A DNA stretch of 64,000 nt from Streptomyces tateyamensis (GTDB lineage Bacteria; Actinomycetota; Actinomycetes; Streptomycetales; Streptomycetaceae), in NCBI RefSeq assembly GCF_003205575.1, contig NZ_PYBW01000016.1:1-64000 (forward strand). The letters are read 5' to 3'. The notes below the pieces were generated by a model, which saw nothing but the letters and a program-made list of their open reading frames with translations, ran no database searches and had not been told where the DNA came from. Shown here piece after piece: positions 44,284 through 51,854 of this stretch. Numbering within the stretch: position 1 is the stretch's first letter; each line of letters starts with the position of its first letter. The position numbers and the translations under genes are program-made.

Positions 44284-44818
44284 GGTTCTCTTCTCCGGGA
44301 TTCGTCAGCTCTCTGACAGGACCTCAGGGGCGGGCCACCTTCCCCGGACGAGGTCCCGGGTCGGACGGTCCCGGGGAAGGTCAGCTTCGTGCGCCGTCGA
44401 ACGCGGCGGAAGCGGCTGCGTCTGCCAGTGCCGGAGCAGCAGCCATCGCGCCCGCGACTGCGGGGAACTGGGCGATGGCGTACTGGGACATGTGGACCAT
44501 CTTGCGGGCCGGGTGGGGTGCGTGGCCAACGGTTTTCCGCCGACTGCTACCGATCGGCTCCGGCGGCGGCCCTCGGTGGGGCACCGGTCGCAGGGGCGAC
44601 CCTCGACAGCCGCTCGGCCAGCAGGGCCGGCTCCGTCTTCCGACCGACCAACGACGAGACCGTGCTGCGGGACCCAGCTAGGTAGATTCAATCTACGTAG
44701 ATGCTGTCTACCAACTTTGCGTGCGGACAGGTGCCGGCCGGTCGCAGTCGATCGGTGCTCTGGTGCATCATCAGATCCGATCGATCCACCAAGAGCTTCG
44801 GACGGCAGGTACCGACTG
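44284..44818. other. Intergenic region upstream of tandem oxygenases
   Basis: A 535-base gap between the divergent EF-Tu and oxygenase genes. The last 140 bases are distinctly AT-richer and contain the tandem palindromes at 44682-44711. A short minus-strand frame ending at 44381 encodes an Ala-rich peptide of about 36 residues (MSQYAIAQFPAVAGAM...); it lacks a good ribosome site and is not called. No other gene is supported. Confidence 0.5.
44682..44711. promoter_or_regulatory. Two abutting palindromes, probable operator
   Basis: GTAGATTCAATCTAC (44682-44696) is a perfect 7-base inverted repeat. It abuts GTAGATGCTGTCTAC (44697-44711), an imperfect copy. Across the junction lies the perfect palindrome ATCTACGTAGAT (44691-44702). 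Four half-sites GTAGA/TCTAC thus occur in 30 bases, in AT-rich sequence 108 bases before the start of the first oxygenase. It looks like a cooperative two-dimer operator. No regulator gene is adjacent on that strand. Confidence 0.7.
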
Positions 44819-46036
44819 ATGCACCCGACAGAGCTGACCGAGGCCCGGCTGGCGGAGGCGGGCCACGTGCTGGTGGCGCCGGTGGCGATGGGGGACGACC
44901 AGCTGGTCAGGGAGTTCTTCGGGGTGACCATGACGCCGGAGCAGGTCGCGGCCGGGGCGGTCGACCTTGCGGGGCGGGATGTGTACCTGTGCGGGGACGT
45001 CAGCGGGGTGGACGGGAGCCGGCTGGCGGCGGCCGAGCGGGTGTTCGTGGTCCGCGAGTCGGCGGGCGGGTACGCGGGGCCGTGGCCCCTGGTCGAGCTC
45101 GGGCGGGTTCCGCTGCGCGTGCACGGTGTCGGGGTGTACTACCGCCGGTTCTTCGGTCTCGACGCCGACCACTTCGGGCGGATCCGCGCGGAGCACGAGT
45201 TCCAGTCGCTGACGGAGTCGACCAAGCCCGGCGCGGCGCATCGCAGCGGGATCTACCTGACGCCCGTCGAACGGGACGGCGACGAACTGCACTTCCGGCT
45301 GCTGCGCTGCTCCACCAACCTCTCCGGGCCGACCGAGGGCTTCGGCCCGACCGACACCGGCATCGTCGAGGCGCTGAACCGCGAGGCCGCCGCCGTCTTC
45401 CGCAACCAGGCGCCGCTGAACCACGTCCTGGCGCAGATCTACCACAACACCCTTGCCACGCCCGAGCGCAAGCAGTCCAAGGCGAAAATCTCGGCCCATG
45501 CCGACAAGACCAAGGACATGCCCGTCAACGGCATCATGGCCTTCTGCACCTTCTACGACGGGCTCGACGGGCTGCAGCCGCTGGCCGAGGACGCGTTCGA
45601 CCACGGGGTGAAGGGCGTCAGCGGGCTGACCAGACTCCACTTCCGCCGCAAGGAGTCGACCGGAGGGCTCCACGAGGACGGGCTCCCCGCGCAGTTCACC
45701 GTGACGCTTTATCCCGGGTCGGTGTTCTTCATGCCGCTGTCCACCAACCGCCTGTACTCCCACGAGATCCGGCCCTCGGCGCTGGACGCCGAACTGCTCC
45801 CGACCCGCCTGGGATACGTGGTGCGCTGTTCGAGTGCCGAGGCCGTGCACAAGGACGGCCGCACCTTCCTCAAGGGGGCCGGCGGGCTGGTGGCGCTGGA
45901 GCCGCCCACGCCGGAGGGCATGGACGAGCTGCGCCTGCGGTATGCCGAGGAGAACCGGACCTCGTCCTTCGTCGACTACGGCGACGGGTTCCGCTTCAGC
46001 ATGAACACGGGAGACTACCGTGCCCCTCGACCCTAG
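44819..46036 (+). CDS. AlkB-like 2-oxoglutarate/Fe(II) oxygenase with extra N-terminal domain
   Basis: A 405-aa protein I do not recognise as a named family. Residues 195-345 carry the AlkB-type oxygenase pattern: LAQIYHNTL, iron ligands H227 and D229 in SAHADK, a double-stranded-helix core, third iron ligand H315 in LYSHEIRPS, and the 2-oxoglutarate Arg in RLGYVVRCSS (R336). Residues 1-190 are a separate domain with no known motif, and 345-405 a C-terminal tail. The ATG at 44819 has GGCAGG upstream. It overlaps the second oxygenase gene by 17 bases, so the two are made together. Oxidative demethylase or hydroxylase chemistry is inferred from the fold; the substrate is unknown. Confidence 0.75.
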   Translation: MHPTELTEARLAEAGHVLVAPVAMGDDQLVREFFGVTMTPEQVAAGAVDLAGRDVYLCGDVSGVDGSRLAAAERVFVVRESAGGYAGPWPLVELGRVPLRVHGVGVYYRRFFGLDADHFGRIRAEHEFQSLTESTKPGAAHRSGIYLTPVERDGDELHFRLLRCSTNLSGPTEGFGPTDTGIVEALNREAAAVFRNQAPLNHVLAQIYHNTLATPERKQSKAKISAHADKTKDMPVNGIMAFCTFYDGLDGLQPLAEDAFDHGVKGVSGLTRLHFRRKESTGGLHEDGLPAQFTVTLYPGSVFFMPLSTNRLYSHEIRPSALDAELLPTRLGYVVRCSSAEAVHKDGRTFLKGAGGLVALEPPTPEGMDELRLRYAEENRTSSFVDYGDGFRFSMNTGDYRAPRP

Positions 46037-46790
46037 GACCGCGGACGAGATCCTCTCGTACGCCCTGCCGGCCGAGGCGGACCGCTTCGCCGAGTTGTCC
46101 GCGTCGGTGCGGTGGGAGGGCCTGGGCAAGGGACGGCAGGGCGCCGTGCTCACCCGGGTCGACGAGGCGGGCGGGGTGCCGCTCGTCCGTACCACCACGC
46201 GGTACGGCAACCCGGCGCAGCGCTTCGGGGCGGTGCACGAACGGCTGGCGCGCCAGGTGCAGGAAGGTGCGGCGCTGCCGGTCGGCTTCAACAACGCTCT
46301 CGTCGAGAGCTACACGAACGCCTACCGGACCATGGGCGCCCACTCGGACCAGGCGCTCGACCTGGCCGACGGGTCGTTCGTCGCCCTCTTCTCCTGCTAC
46401 CGGAACCCCGGGGCGCCCCCGCAGCGGAAACTGGTCTTCGAAGCCAAGGAGCCCGGTGGCGAGGGGTTCGAGCTCCCCCTCGCCCACCACAGCGTGGTCG
46501 CGTTCTCGGTCGCCGCGAACCGGCGGCTCAGGCACAGGATCGTCCTGGACGCGCCCGGCCGAGCGCCGGACAACCCGTGGCTGGGGGTGACCTTCCGGAC
46601 CTCGAAGACCCTGGTCCGGTTCCGCGACGGACATCCCTACCTCCCGCAGGGGGCGCGCCTCGGGTCGGCCGACGAGGAGCAGCGGCGTGAGTTCTACCAG
46701 TTGCGGCGCCGGGAGAACACCGAGACGGACTTCAGCTACCCCCTGCTGACGTACACCGTCAGCGAGAGCGACCTGCTGCCTCCCGGTTGA
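46020..46790 (+). CDS. AlkB-like 2-oxoglutarate/Fe(II) oxygenase, second of tandem pair
   Basis: A 256-aa protein with a compact AlkB-like core: NALVESYTNAYRTMGAHSDQALDL (iron ligands H108, D110), GSFVALFSCYRNPG, the third ligand H172 in LRHRIVL, and WLGVTFRTSK with the 2-oxoglutarate Arg193. The core resembles AlkB more closely than its partner does (LGVTFR versus NLTFR). GTG start at 46020, inside the end of the first gene. It converges with the glycosyltransferase ending at 46810. No typical substrate-recognition lid is evident, and the target (nucleic acid, protein or small molecule) is open. Confidence 0.75.
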   Translation: MPLDPRTADEILSYALPAEADRFAELSASVRWEGLGKGRQGAVLTRVDEAGGVPLVRTTTRYGNPAQRFGAVHERLARQVQEGAALPVGFNNALVESYTNAYRTMGAHSDQALDLADGSFVALFSCYRNPGAPPQRKLVFEAKEPGGEGFELPLAHHSVVAFSVAANRRLRHRIVLDAPGRAPDNPWLGVTFRTSKTLVRFRDGHPYLPQGARLGSADEEQRREFYQLRRRENTETDFSYPLLTYTVSESDLLPPG

Positions 46791-46809
46791 GCACCGGCCC
46801 GGCGCATCG

Positions 46810-48960
46810 TCACTTCCCGGAGCAGCGGTAGTACAGGTAGTCCGCCGTCGGGTTGTTGCTGATCGGGGAGCAGTGGTACTTGACGGCCAGCACGCGGGGG
46901 TCGTTGCCGGACTCGGTGTCGGGGCCCGGGACCAGGGCGGTGGAGATCCGGCCGGACTCGATCAGGCGGACCACCTCGTCGGCGGTCGGGGTGGGGAGGT
47001 TGCCGCTGAAGCCGCCGATCACCTGGATGTGGGTGAGGCCGCTGATGATGTACTCGCTGGCGGTGGCGGACTGGTAGACCAGCAAGTCGCCGTGGTCGGC
47101 CGCGCTCCGGTCCGCGGCGGTGCCCGACTGCAGCAGCTTGGCCCAGTCGGCCGGCCTGGACTCGGGCATGATCGAGCCGCCGTAGGTCCCCGTCACCGCG
47201 AGCCGGGCGCTGCGGGCGGCGGGCGTGGGCTTGGCGAAGGTGCCGGAGGAGGTGAACGGCGTGTCGAACGGGCCGCCGGAGCGGGTCAGCAGCCACATTC
47301 CCGCGGTCACCGGGCCGGCCACCAGGACGGTGAGGACGAGGGCGAAGGCGAGGGCCCGGACCGGGACCCACAGCGCGCCGCGGACCCGGCCGTCCAGCAG
47401 CAGCGCCACCGCGGCCGCGCCGCCGCTCAGCGCGACGAGGAGCTGGAGGAAAGGGAGTTGGGCGTAGAGCAGACTCGCGCTCCAGAGTCCCTGCACGGCC
47501 AGCAGCGCCGCCAGCAGTCCCCGGGCGTGCCGCCACAGGGTGGTCACGGTGAGCCCGGTGAGCGCGCCGACGGCCGGAACCAGGGTGGCCAGGTAGTAGT
47601 CGTGCATGGCGTCGACCCGGCTGAACGCGACGGCGCAGCTGAGCAGCCAGGTGGTCCAGAGCACCACCGCCGGTCGGTAGCGGCGCAGTTGTGCGTGCGC
47701 GGCGGTCAACGGCCCGGCCGCGCCCCGGGCCGGGGCACCGGGCAGGCGGCGGGGCAGCACCACCAGGAGCAGCACCGCACCCGCGAGGGCCAGCGGCAGC
47801 AGCCAGCCCGCGTCCGGGCCCAGCGGTGCGGCGAGCAGCCGGTCCCAGGCCGCGTGCGAGAAGGTGCTGGTCGGCAGCACGGACCCGCCGAGCTTGGGGT
47901 CCGTCACGTACAGGTCGGCGTGCCGCAGGGCCGCCGGGTTCGGTGCGGCCAGCGGCTGGAGGCCGAAGTGCCAGCCGTTGCCGAGGCGGGCGCCGCCGTT
48001 GTAGCGGAAGACCTGCTCGAAGACCGAGTTGTGCGTGCTGCCGTCCGCCACCGGGCGCCGGTCGGCCGGGGTGAGGGCGAAGAAGAGCATCCAGGAGAGG
48101 GAGAGCGCCGCTGCCGTGACCGTGAGCAGGGCCGCGTGCAGGGTGGCGCGCAGGCGGCGGCCCTTGGGGGCGGCGACCACCAGGGTCAGCACGAGGGCGG
48201 GCAGCAGGAACCAGGCCTCGGTCATCTTGGCCTGGAAGGCCAGGGCGATCCAGACCGCCGCGGCCCAGCCGGAGCGGCGCCGGCCGAGGAGCACCAGGCG
48301 CAGCACCGCGTCTGCGGCCAGCAGCAGGAGCAGCAGGTAGAGCGGCTCGGAGAGGTTGCCGCGGGTGGAGGCCAGCGTCACCGGACTGGTGGCCAGCACG
48401 GCCGCGGCGATCAGGGCCGGGGCGGCGCCGCCGAGCCGGCGGACGGCGCGGTAGAGCACCAGGACGGCGAGGGTGCCCTCGACGACCTGGGGGAGGACCA
48501 TCGCCCAGACCGAGTACCCGAAGGCCCGCACCGAGAGCGCCTGGACCCAGAAGGCGCCCGGCAGCTTGTCGAGGGTGGTGGCGGCCTGCGGGTCGAAGGC
48601 GTCGTAGAAGAAGGCGTGCCAGCTGCCGGCCATGCTGCGGACACCGGCGGCGTAGTAGGTCTCCAGGCCCTCGGTGTCGAGCTGCCAGGCGTAGCCGGCT
48701 GCTGCCACGGCGGTGATCAGCAGCAGCAGGAGGCGAGGGAGCGGCAGGGCGCGCCGCAGCAGCACGAGCAGGCGCGGGAGCAGCGGCGGGCGGGGCGGGG
48801 AGGCGGGCGGTGACGGGGGCGCGGCGAGGGCGGGGGCCGAGGGGCCGGGCGGCGGCGCGGTCTCGGCGGTCGGTATCTCGGTGGTGTCGATGGCGTGCTG
48901 GCACGGCGCCGCGGCACGATCAGCCGTGCGCCGCTCCCCCTTTCCTGAGACGCGCATCAT
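46810..48960 (-). CDS. ArnT/PMT-type membrane glycosyltransferase
   Basis: Integral membrane protein of 716 aa in the GT-C (PMT_2, ArnT-like) class. A Pro/Ala-rich cytosolic start (1-75) leads to about 12 hydrophobic segments. The first outside loop has DTEGLETYYAAGVRSMAGSWHAFFYDAFDPQAATTLDKLPGAFWVQAL, the region where these enzymes carry their acidic catalytic residues, and the C-terminal outside domain holds YGGSIMPESRPADW and LAVKYHCSPISNNPTADYLYYRC. They transfer sugars from polyprenyl-phosphate to surface molecules. ATG at 48960 or 48957. It is 57 bases downstream of alkB on the same strand, so read-through from the biosynthetic operon is possible, but homologues are common outside clusters. 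Confidence 0.88.
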   Translation of the reverse strand: MMRVSGKGERRTADRAAAPCQHAIDTTEIPTAETAPPPGPSAPALAAPPSPPASPPRPPLLPRLLVLLRRALPLPRLLLLLITAVAAAGYAWQLDTEGLETYYAAGVRSMAGSWHAFFYDAFDPQAATTLDKLPGAFWVQALSVRAFGYSVWAMVLPQVVEGTLAVLVLYRAVRRLGGAAPALIAAAVLATSPVTLASTRGNLSEPLYLLLLLLAADAVLRLVLLGRRRSGWAAAVWIALAFQAKMTEAWFLLPALVLTLVVAAPKGRRLRATLHAALLTVTAAALSLSWMLFFALTPADRRPVADGSTHNSVFEQVFRYNGGARLGNGWHFGLQPLAAPNPAALRHADLYVTDPKLGGSVLPTSTFSHAAWDRLLAAPLGPDAGWLLPLALAGAVLLLVVLPRRLPGAPARGAAGPLTAAHAQLRRYRPAVVLWTTWLLSCAVAFSRVDAMHDYYLATLVPAVGALTGLTVTTLWRHARGLLAALLAVQGLWSASLLYAQLPFLQLLVALSGGAAAVALLLDGRVRGALWVPVRALAFALVLTVLVAGPVTAGMWLLTRSGGPFDTPFTSSGTFAKPTPAARSARLAVTGTYGGSIMPESRPADWAKLLQSGTAADRSAADHGDLLVYQSATASEYIISGLTHIQVIGGFSGNLPTPTADEVVRLIESGRISTALVPGPDTESGNDPRVLAVKYHCSPISNNPTADYLYYRCSGK

Positions 48961-49017
48961 GCCGGGAACCGGCAGGGTCGATCAAGTGCGATCGAGTGGC
49001 GCGCCCAGGCGGCGCGA

Positions 49018-49677
49018 TCAGTCGCTGAGACCGGTGCACCGCAGCGTCAGGTTGAGCCGCCCGCCGGCCAGTCCGGTGTCCGGCCGGTCGGTGTCCGCCA
49101 GCACCCTGGTGACCCCGTGGTAGGCGTACCGGGAGGGGCCGCCGAAGACGAACAGGTCGCCGGAGGCCAGCCGCAGGTCGGTCCACGGCTTCCCCCGGTG
49201 CTCGGGGTTGCCGAACCGGAACAGGCAGCTCGCCCCGATGCTGAGGGAGACCACCGGGGCGTCGCTGCGCTCGTCCTTGTCCTGGTGCAGGCCCATCCGG
49301 GCCTCGGCGTCGTAGTAGTTGACCAGTACCGTGTCGGGGGCGTAGGCCGCGCCGGCCGCCCCGTCCCCGTACGCCTCGGCCACCGCCGCGCGGCCCAGCT
49401 CGACCAGCCGGTCGGGCAGCGGGGCCACCCGGCGGCCGTTCACGTCGGCGGCGGTGCGGGTGTAGCGGTACGGCTGCCAGTGCCAGCCCAGACAGACCGT
49501 CTGCACCGACATCACCCCGCCGTTCGGCAGCCGGGTGCGGTGCATCGGCACCGGCCCGCGGGCCCACTCCCGGCAGGCGGCGACCAGCTCCCGCTGCTGC
49601 TCCAGGGCCAGCCAGTCGGGCAGGTGCACCGCCCCCGGGGCCACGGTGGCCCGCGATCGCGGGAAGAGCTCGGCCAT
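49018..49677 (-). CDS. alkB: AlkB, DNA alkylation-damage dioxygenase
   Basis: Canonical AlkB of 219 aa. Iron ligands H131 and D133 (MGLHQDKDE) and H187 (YAYHGV), with 2-oxoglutarate arginines R207 and R213 in RLNLTLRCTG; the nucleotide-recognition lid shows SVQTVCLGWHWQPYRYTR. It removes 1-methyladenine and 3-methylcytosine damage by oxidative demethylation. The start ATG 49677 follows a run of G. It lies 13 bases after sbnB on the same strand and may be co-transcribed with the biosynthetic operon, though its sequence is that of the ordinary streptomycete repair enzyme. Confidence 0.93.
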   Translation of the reverse strand: MAELFPRSRATVAPGAVHLPDWLALEQQRELVAACREWARGPVPMHRTRLPNGGVMSVQTVCLGWHWQPYRYTRTAADVNGRRVAPLPDRLVELGRAAVAEAYGDGAAGAAYAPDTVLVNYYDAEARMGLHQDKDERSDAPVVSLSIGASCLFRFGNPEHRGKPWTDLRLASGDLFVFGGPSRYAYHGVTRVLADTDRPDTGLAGGRLNLTLRCTGLSD

Positions 49678-49690
49678 CCCCCCATGCTAG

Positions 49691-50713
49691 TCACCGCACC
49701 GCGTCCCCGAAGAAGTCCGCCAGCTCCGCCCCCGACCCGGTCTCCGCCAGCTGCGCGTGCACCCACTGGCCCACCGCCAGGTCCAGCACGCCGAGGCCGA
49801 ACGGGGCGTAGACCGCGGCCCGGGAGGGGTCGCGCACCAGCGTGCCGTTCAGCACGTCGGCGATCGTGCCGTGCACGAAGTCCCGGTGGCCGACCTGCTG
49901 TTCGGCCAGGTGCAGGGAGGTGCGCTCGCGCACCGCGTGGTCGATGTCGTCGGTGATGTTCTGCGCGGCCAGCACCAGTTCGGGGGCCAGGTCGCGCAGC
50001 GACAGGTGCAGCACCACCGGGTTGTGGGCGAGCAGTTCGGGGTCGTGCACGTGCGGCTCGCCGGCCACCGTGGTGAGCACCACCAGGTCGCAGTCGAGGA
50101 AGGCGTCGTCCAGCCGGTCCACCACCTCGACCTCGACCCCGGCCGCGTCCAGGGTGCCGGCGAACCGCTCGGCGTGCGCCCGGTCCAGGTCGAACAGCCG
50201 CAGGCCGTCGATCTGCCAGCCGAGGTCGCGCAGGAACTTCCAGACGTGGCCGGCGATCAGCCCGGTGCCGACCAGCCCGACCCGGCGGGCCCGGCGCTCG
50301 CCGACCAGGGCCTCGGCGCCCAGCACGGCGGAGGCGGCGGTGCGGGTGGCGGAGATGACGGAGGACTCCAGCACGGCGTACGGGTAGCCGGTCTCGGTGG
50401 AGTTGAGCACCAGCACGGCCGAGGCGCGCGGGATGCCGCGGGCCAGGTTCTCCGGGAAGCTGGCGATCCACTTGATCCCGGCCACCTCGAACTCGCCGCC
50501 CAGGTAGGCCGGCAGCGAGATGATCCGGGAGCTGGGCCGGTGCGGGAAGCGCAGGAAGGCGCTGTGCGGGTTGCTGCTGTCCCCGGCCGCGTGCGCCAGG
50601 TAGGCGCGGCGGACCACGTCCACGCAGGTCTCGCGGTGGCCGTCGACCTGCTTGAGGACGTCGGCGCCGGTCAGCACGCGCAGCGGGGGGAAGGTGAGCT
50701 GGGTGTCGGTCAT
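49691..50713 (-). CDS. SbnB-like dehydrogenase for 2,3-diaminopropionate
   Basis: Ornithine-cyclodeaminase/mu-crystallin-fold protein of 340 aa, of the SbnB type. SbnB oxidatively cleaves N-(1-amino-1-carboxy-2-ethyl)-glutamate with NAD+ to L-2,3-diaminopropionate plus 2-oxoglutarate. Seen: GIKWIASFPENLARGIPRASAVLVLN (K81 region of the family), NAD motif VGLVGTGLIAGHV (149-156), LFDLDRAHAERF and LHLSLRDLAPE. ATG 50713 follows GGAG. It lies 17 bases downstream of the SbnA-like gene, its obligate partner. Naming by function rests on this pairing. Confidence 0.9.
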   Translation of the reverse strand: MTDTQLTFPPLRVLTGADVLKQVDGHRETCVDVVRRAYLAHAAGDSSNPHSAFLRFPHRPSSRIISLPAYLGGEFEVAGIKWIASFPENLARGIPRASAVLVLNSTETGYPYAVLESSVISATRTAASAVLGAEALVGERRARRVGLVGTGLIAGHVWKFLRDLGWQIDGLRLFDLDRAHAERFAGTLDAAGVEVEVVDRLDDAFLDCDLVVLTTVAGEPHVHDPELLAHNPVVLHLSLRDLAPELVLAAQNITDDIDHAVRERTSLHLAEQQVGHRDFVHGTIADVLNGTLVRDPSRAAVYAPFGLGVLDLAVGQWVHAQLAETGSGAELADFFGDAVR

Positions 50714-50730
50714 GGCGGACTCCGGGAGGG

Positions 50731-51789
50731 TCAGAGGGCGGCGGACGGGGTGAGCGACCAGGCGGCGGGCGGTGTTCCGGTGCCGAAGGCGGCGGCCACC
50801 CAGGCGGGGTTGTAGACGGTGTCGGCGTAGGCGATGCCGCGGTCGGCGCACAGGAAGGCGACCCGCGGGCGCTCGCCGGCGGCCGGCGGGTGCTCGGTGA
50901 ACCAGTGCTCGATCGCGGCGTACACGCTGCCGGTGGAGCCGCCCGTGTACAGGCCGTGCCGGCGCACCAGGTCCAGGCAGCCGCGCACCGCCCGGGCCTC
51001 CGGCACGATCACCACGTGGTCGATCAGCGCCCGCTCGCACAGCTGCGGGACCAGGCTGGAGCCCAGGCCCGGCAGCCGGCGGGTGGCCGGCGGCTGGCCG
51101 AAGATGGCCGAGCCGGCCGCGTCCACCGCGACCACGGTGGCGCTCGGGTAGGTCTCCTTGACCCGGCGGGACAGGCCGGCGATGGTGCCGCCGGTGCTCA
51201 CCCCGAGGAAGACGTAGTCCAACTCGGGCATCATCCGGGCGATCTCACCGCCCGTCAGTTCGTAGTGCGCGGTCAGCGCGTCGTCGTTGGCGTACTGGTT
51301 GGGCCAGTAGGCGTGCGGGAGCACCCGGCACAGCTCGCGCACCCGGGCCAGTCGGGTGTTCAGGAAGCCGCCGCTGGCGTCGCGCTCGGTGACCTTCTCC
51401 ACCGAGTCGCACATGATGTCCAGGTAGGCCTCGGTGAGCGCGTTGCAGTTGGGGTCGATCACCGGCACGAAGCCGATGCCCAGCGCCCGGCAGAACGCGG
51501 CCATCGAGATCGCGAAGTTGCCGGAGGAGGACTCCACCACCGTGGTCTCCCGGGTGATCTCGCCGCGCTCGATGGCGCGCTTGAGGATCCAGAAGGCCGA
51601 GCGGTCCTTGGAACTCCCGTTGGGGTTGCAGTACTCCAGCTTGGCGTAGAGCTCGATCCGCTCGTCGTCGAGCCGCACCAGCGGGGTCTCCGCGAAGGTG
51701 GCGGCCAGTGCGGCCAACCGGTAGGTCAGCGGGCTGTCCTGGTCGACCGGCGGTTCCGGGGCCAGGGTGGCGGACTTGTGTGTCGGCAT
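50731..51789 (-). CDS. SbnA-like PLP enzyme for 2,3-diaminopropionate
   Basis: Cysteine-synthase-fold PLP enzyme of 352 aa. SbnA condenses O-phospho-L-serine with L-glutamate to N-(1-amino-1-carboxy-2-ethyl)-glutamate. Seen: ETPLVRLDDERIELYAKLEYCNPNGSSKDRSA with PLP Lys61, ESSSGNFAISMAAFCRALG (SSGN replacing the TSGNTG loop of cysteine synthases), and phosphate loop GVSTGGTIAGLSRR. The altered loop and the adjacent SbnB support Dap rather than cysteine synthesis. Start ATG 51789. It follows the condensation enzyme by 65 bases and is part of the biosynthetic operon. Confidence 0.9.
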   Translation of the reverse strand: MPTHKSATLAPEPPVDQDSPLTYRLAALAATFAETPLVRLDDERIELYAKLEYCNPNGSSKDRSAFWILKRAIERGEITRETTVVESSSGNFAISMAAFCRALGIGFVPVIDPNCNALTEAYLDIMCDSVEKVTERDASGGFLNTRLARVRELCRVLPHAYWPNQYANDDALTAHYELTGGEIARMMPELDYVFLGVSTGGTIAGLSRRVKETYPSATVVAVDAAGSAIFGQPPATRRLPGLGSSLVPQLCERALIDHVVIVPEARAVRGCLDLVRRHGLYTGGSTGSVYAAIEHWFTEHPPAAGERPRVAFLCADRGIAYADTVYNPAWVAAAFGTGTPPAAWSLTPSAAL

Positions 51790-51854
51790 GACGCCGTTCT
51801 CTCCCAGTCTCGGTGAGGTTCTGGTGGCGGCACCGGTGGCGGCCGCGAGGGCGG

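Noticed and set aside
49018-49677. AlkB as a tailoring hydroxylase of the lipopeptide
   Set aside because: All motifs, including the nucleotide-recognition lid and RLNLTLR, fit the standard DNA-repair AlkB; location alone is not enough.
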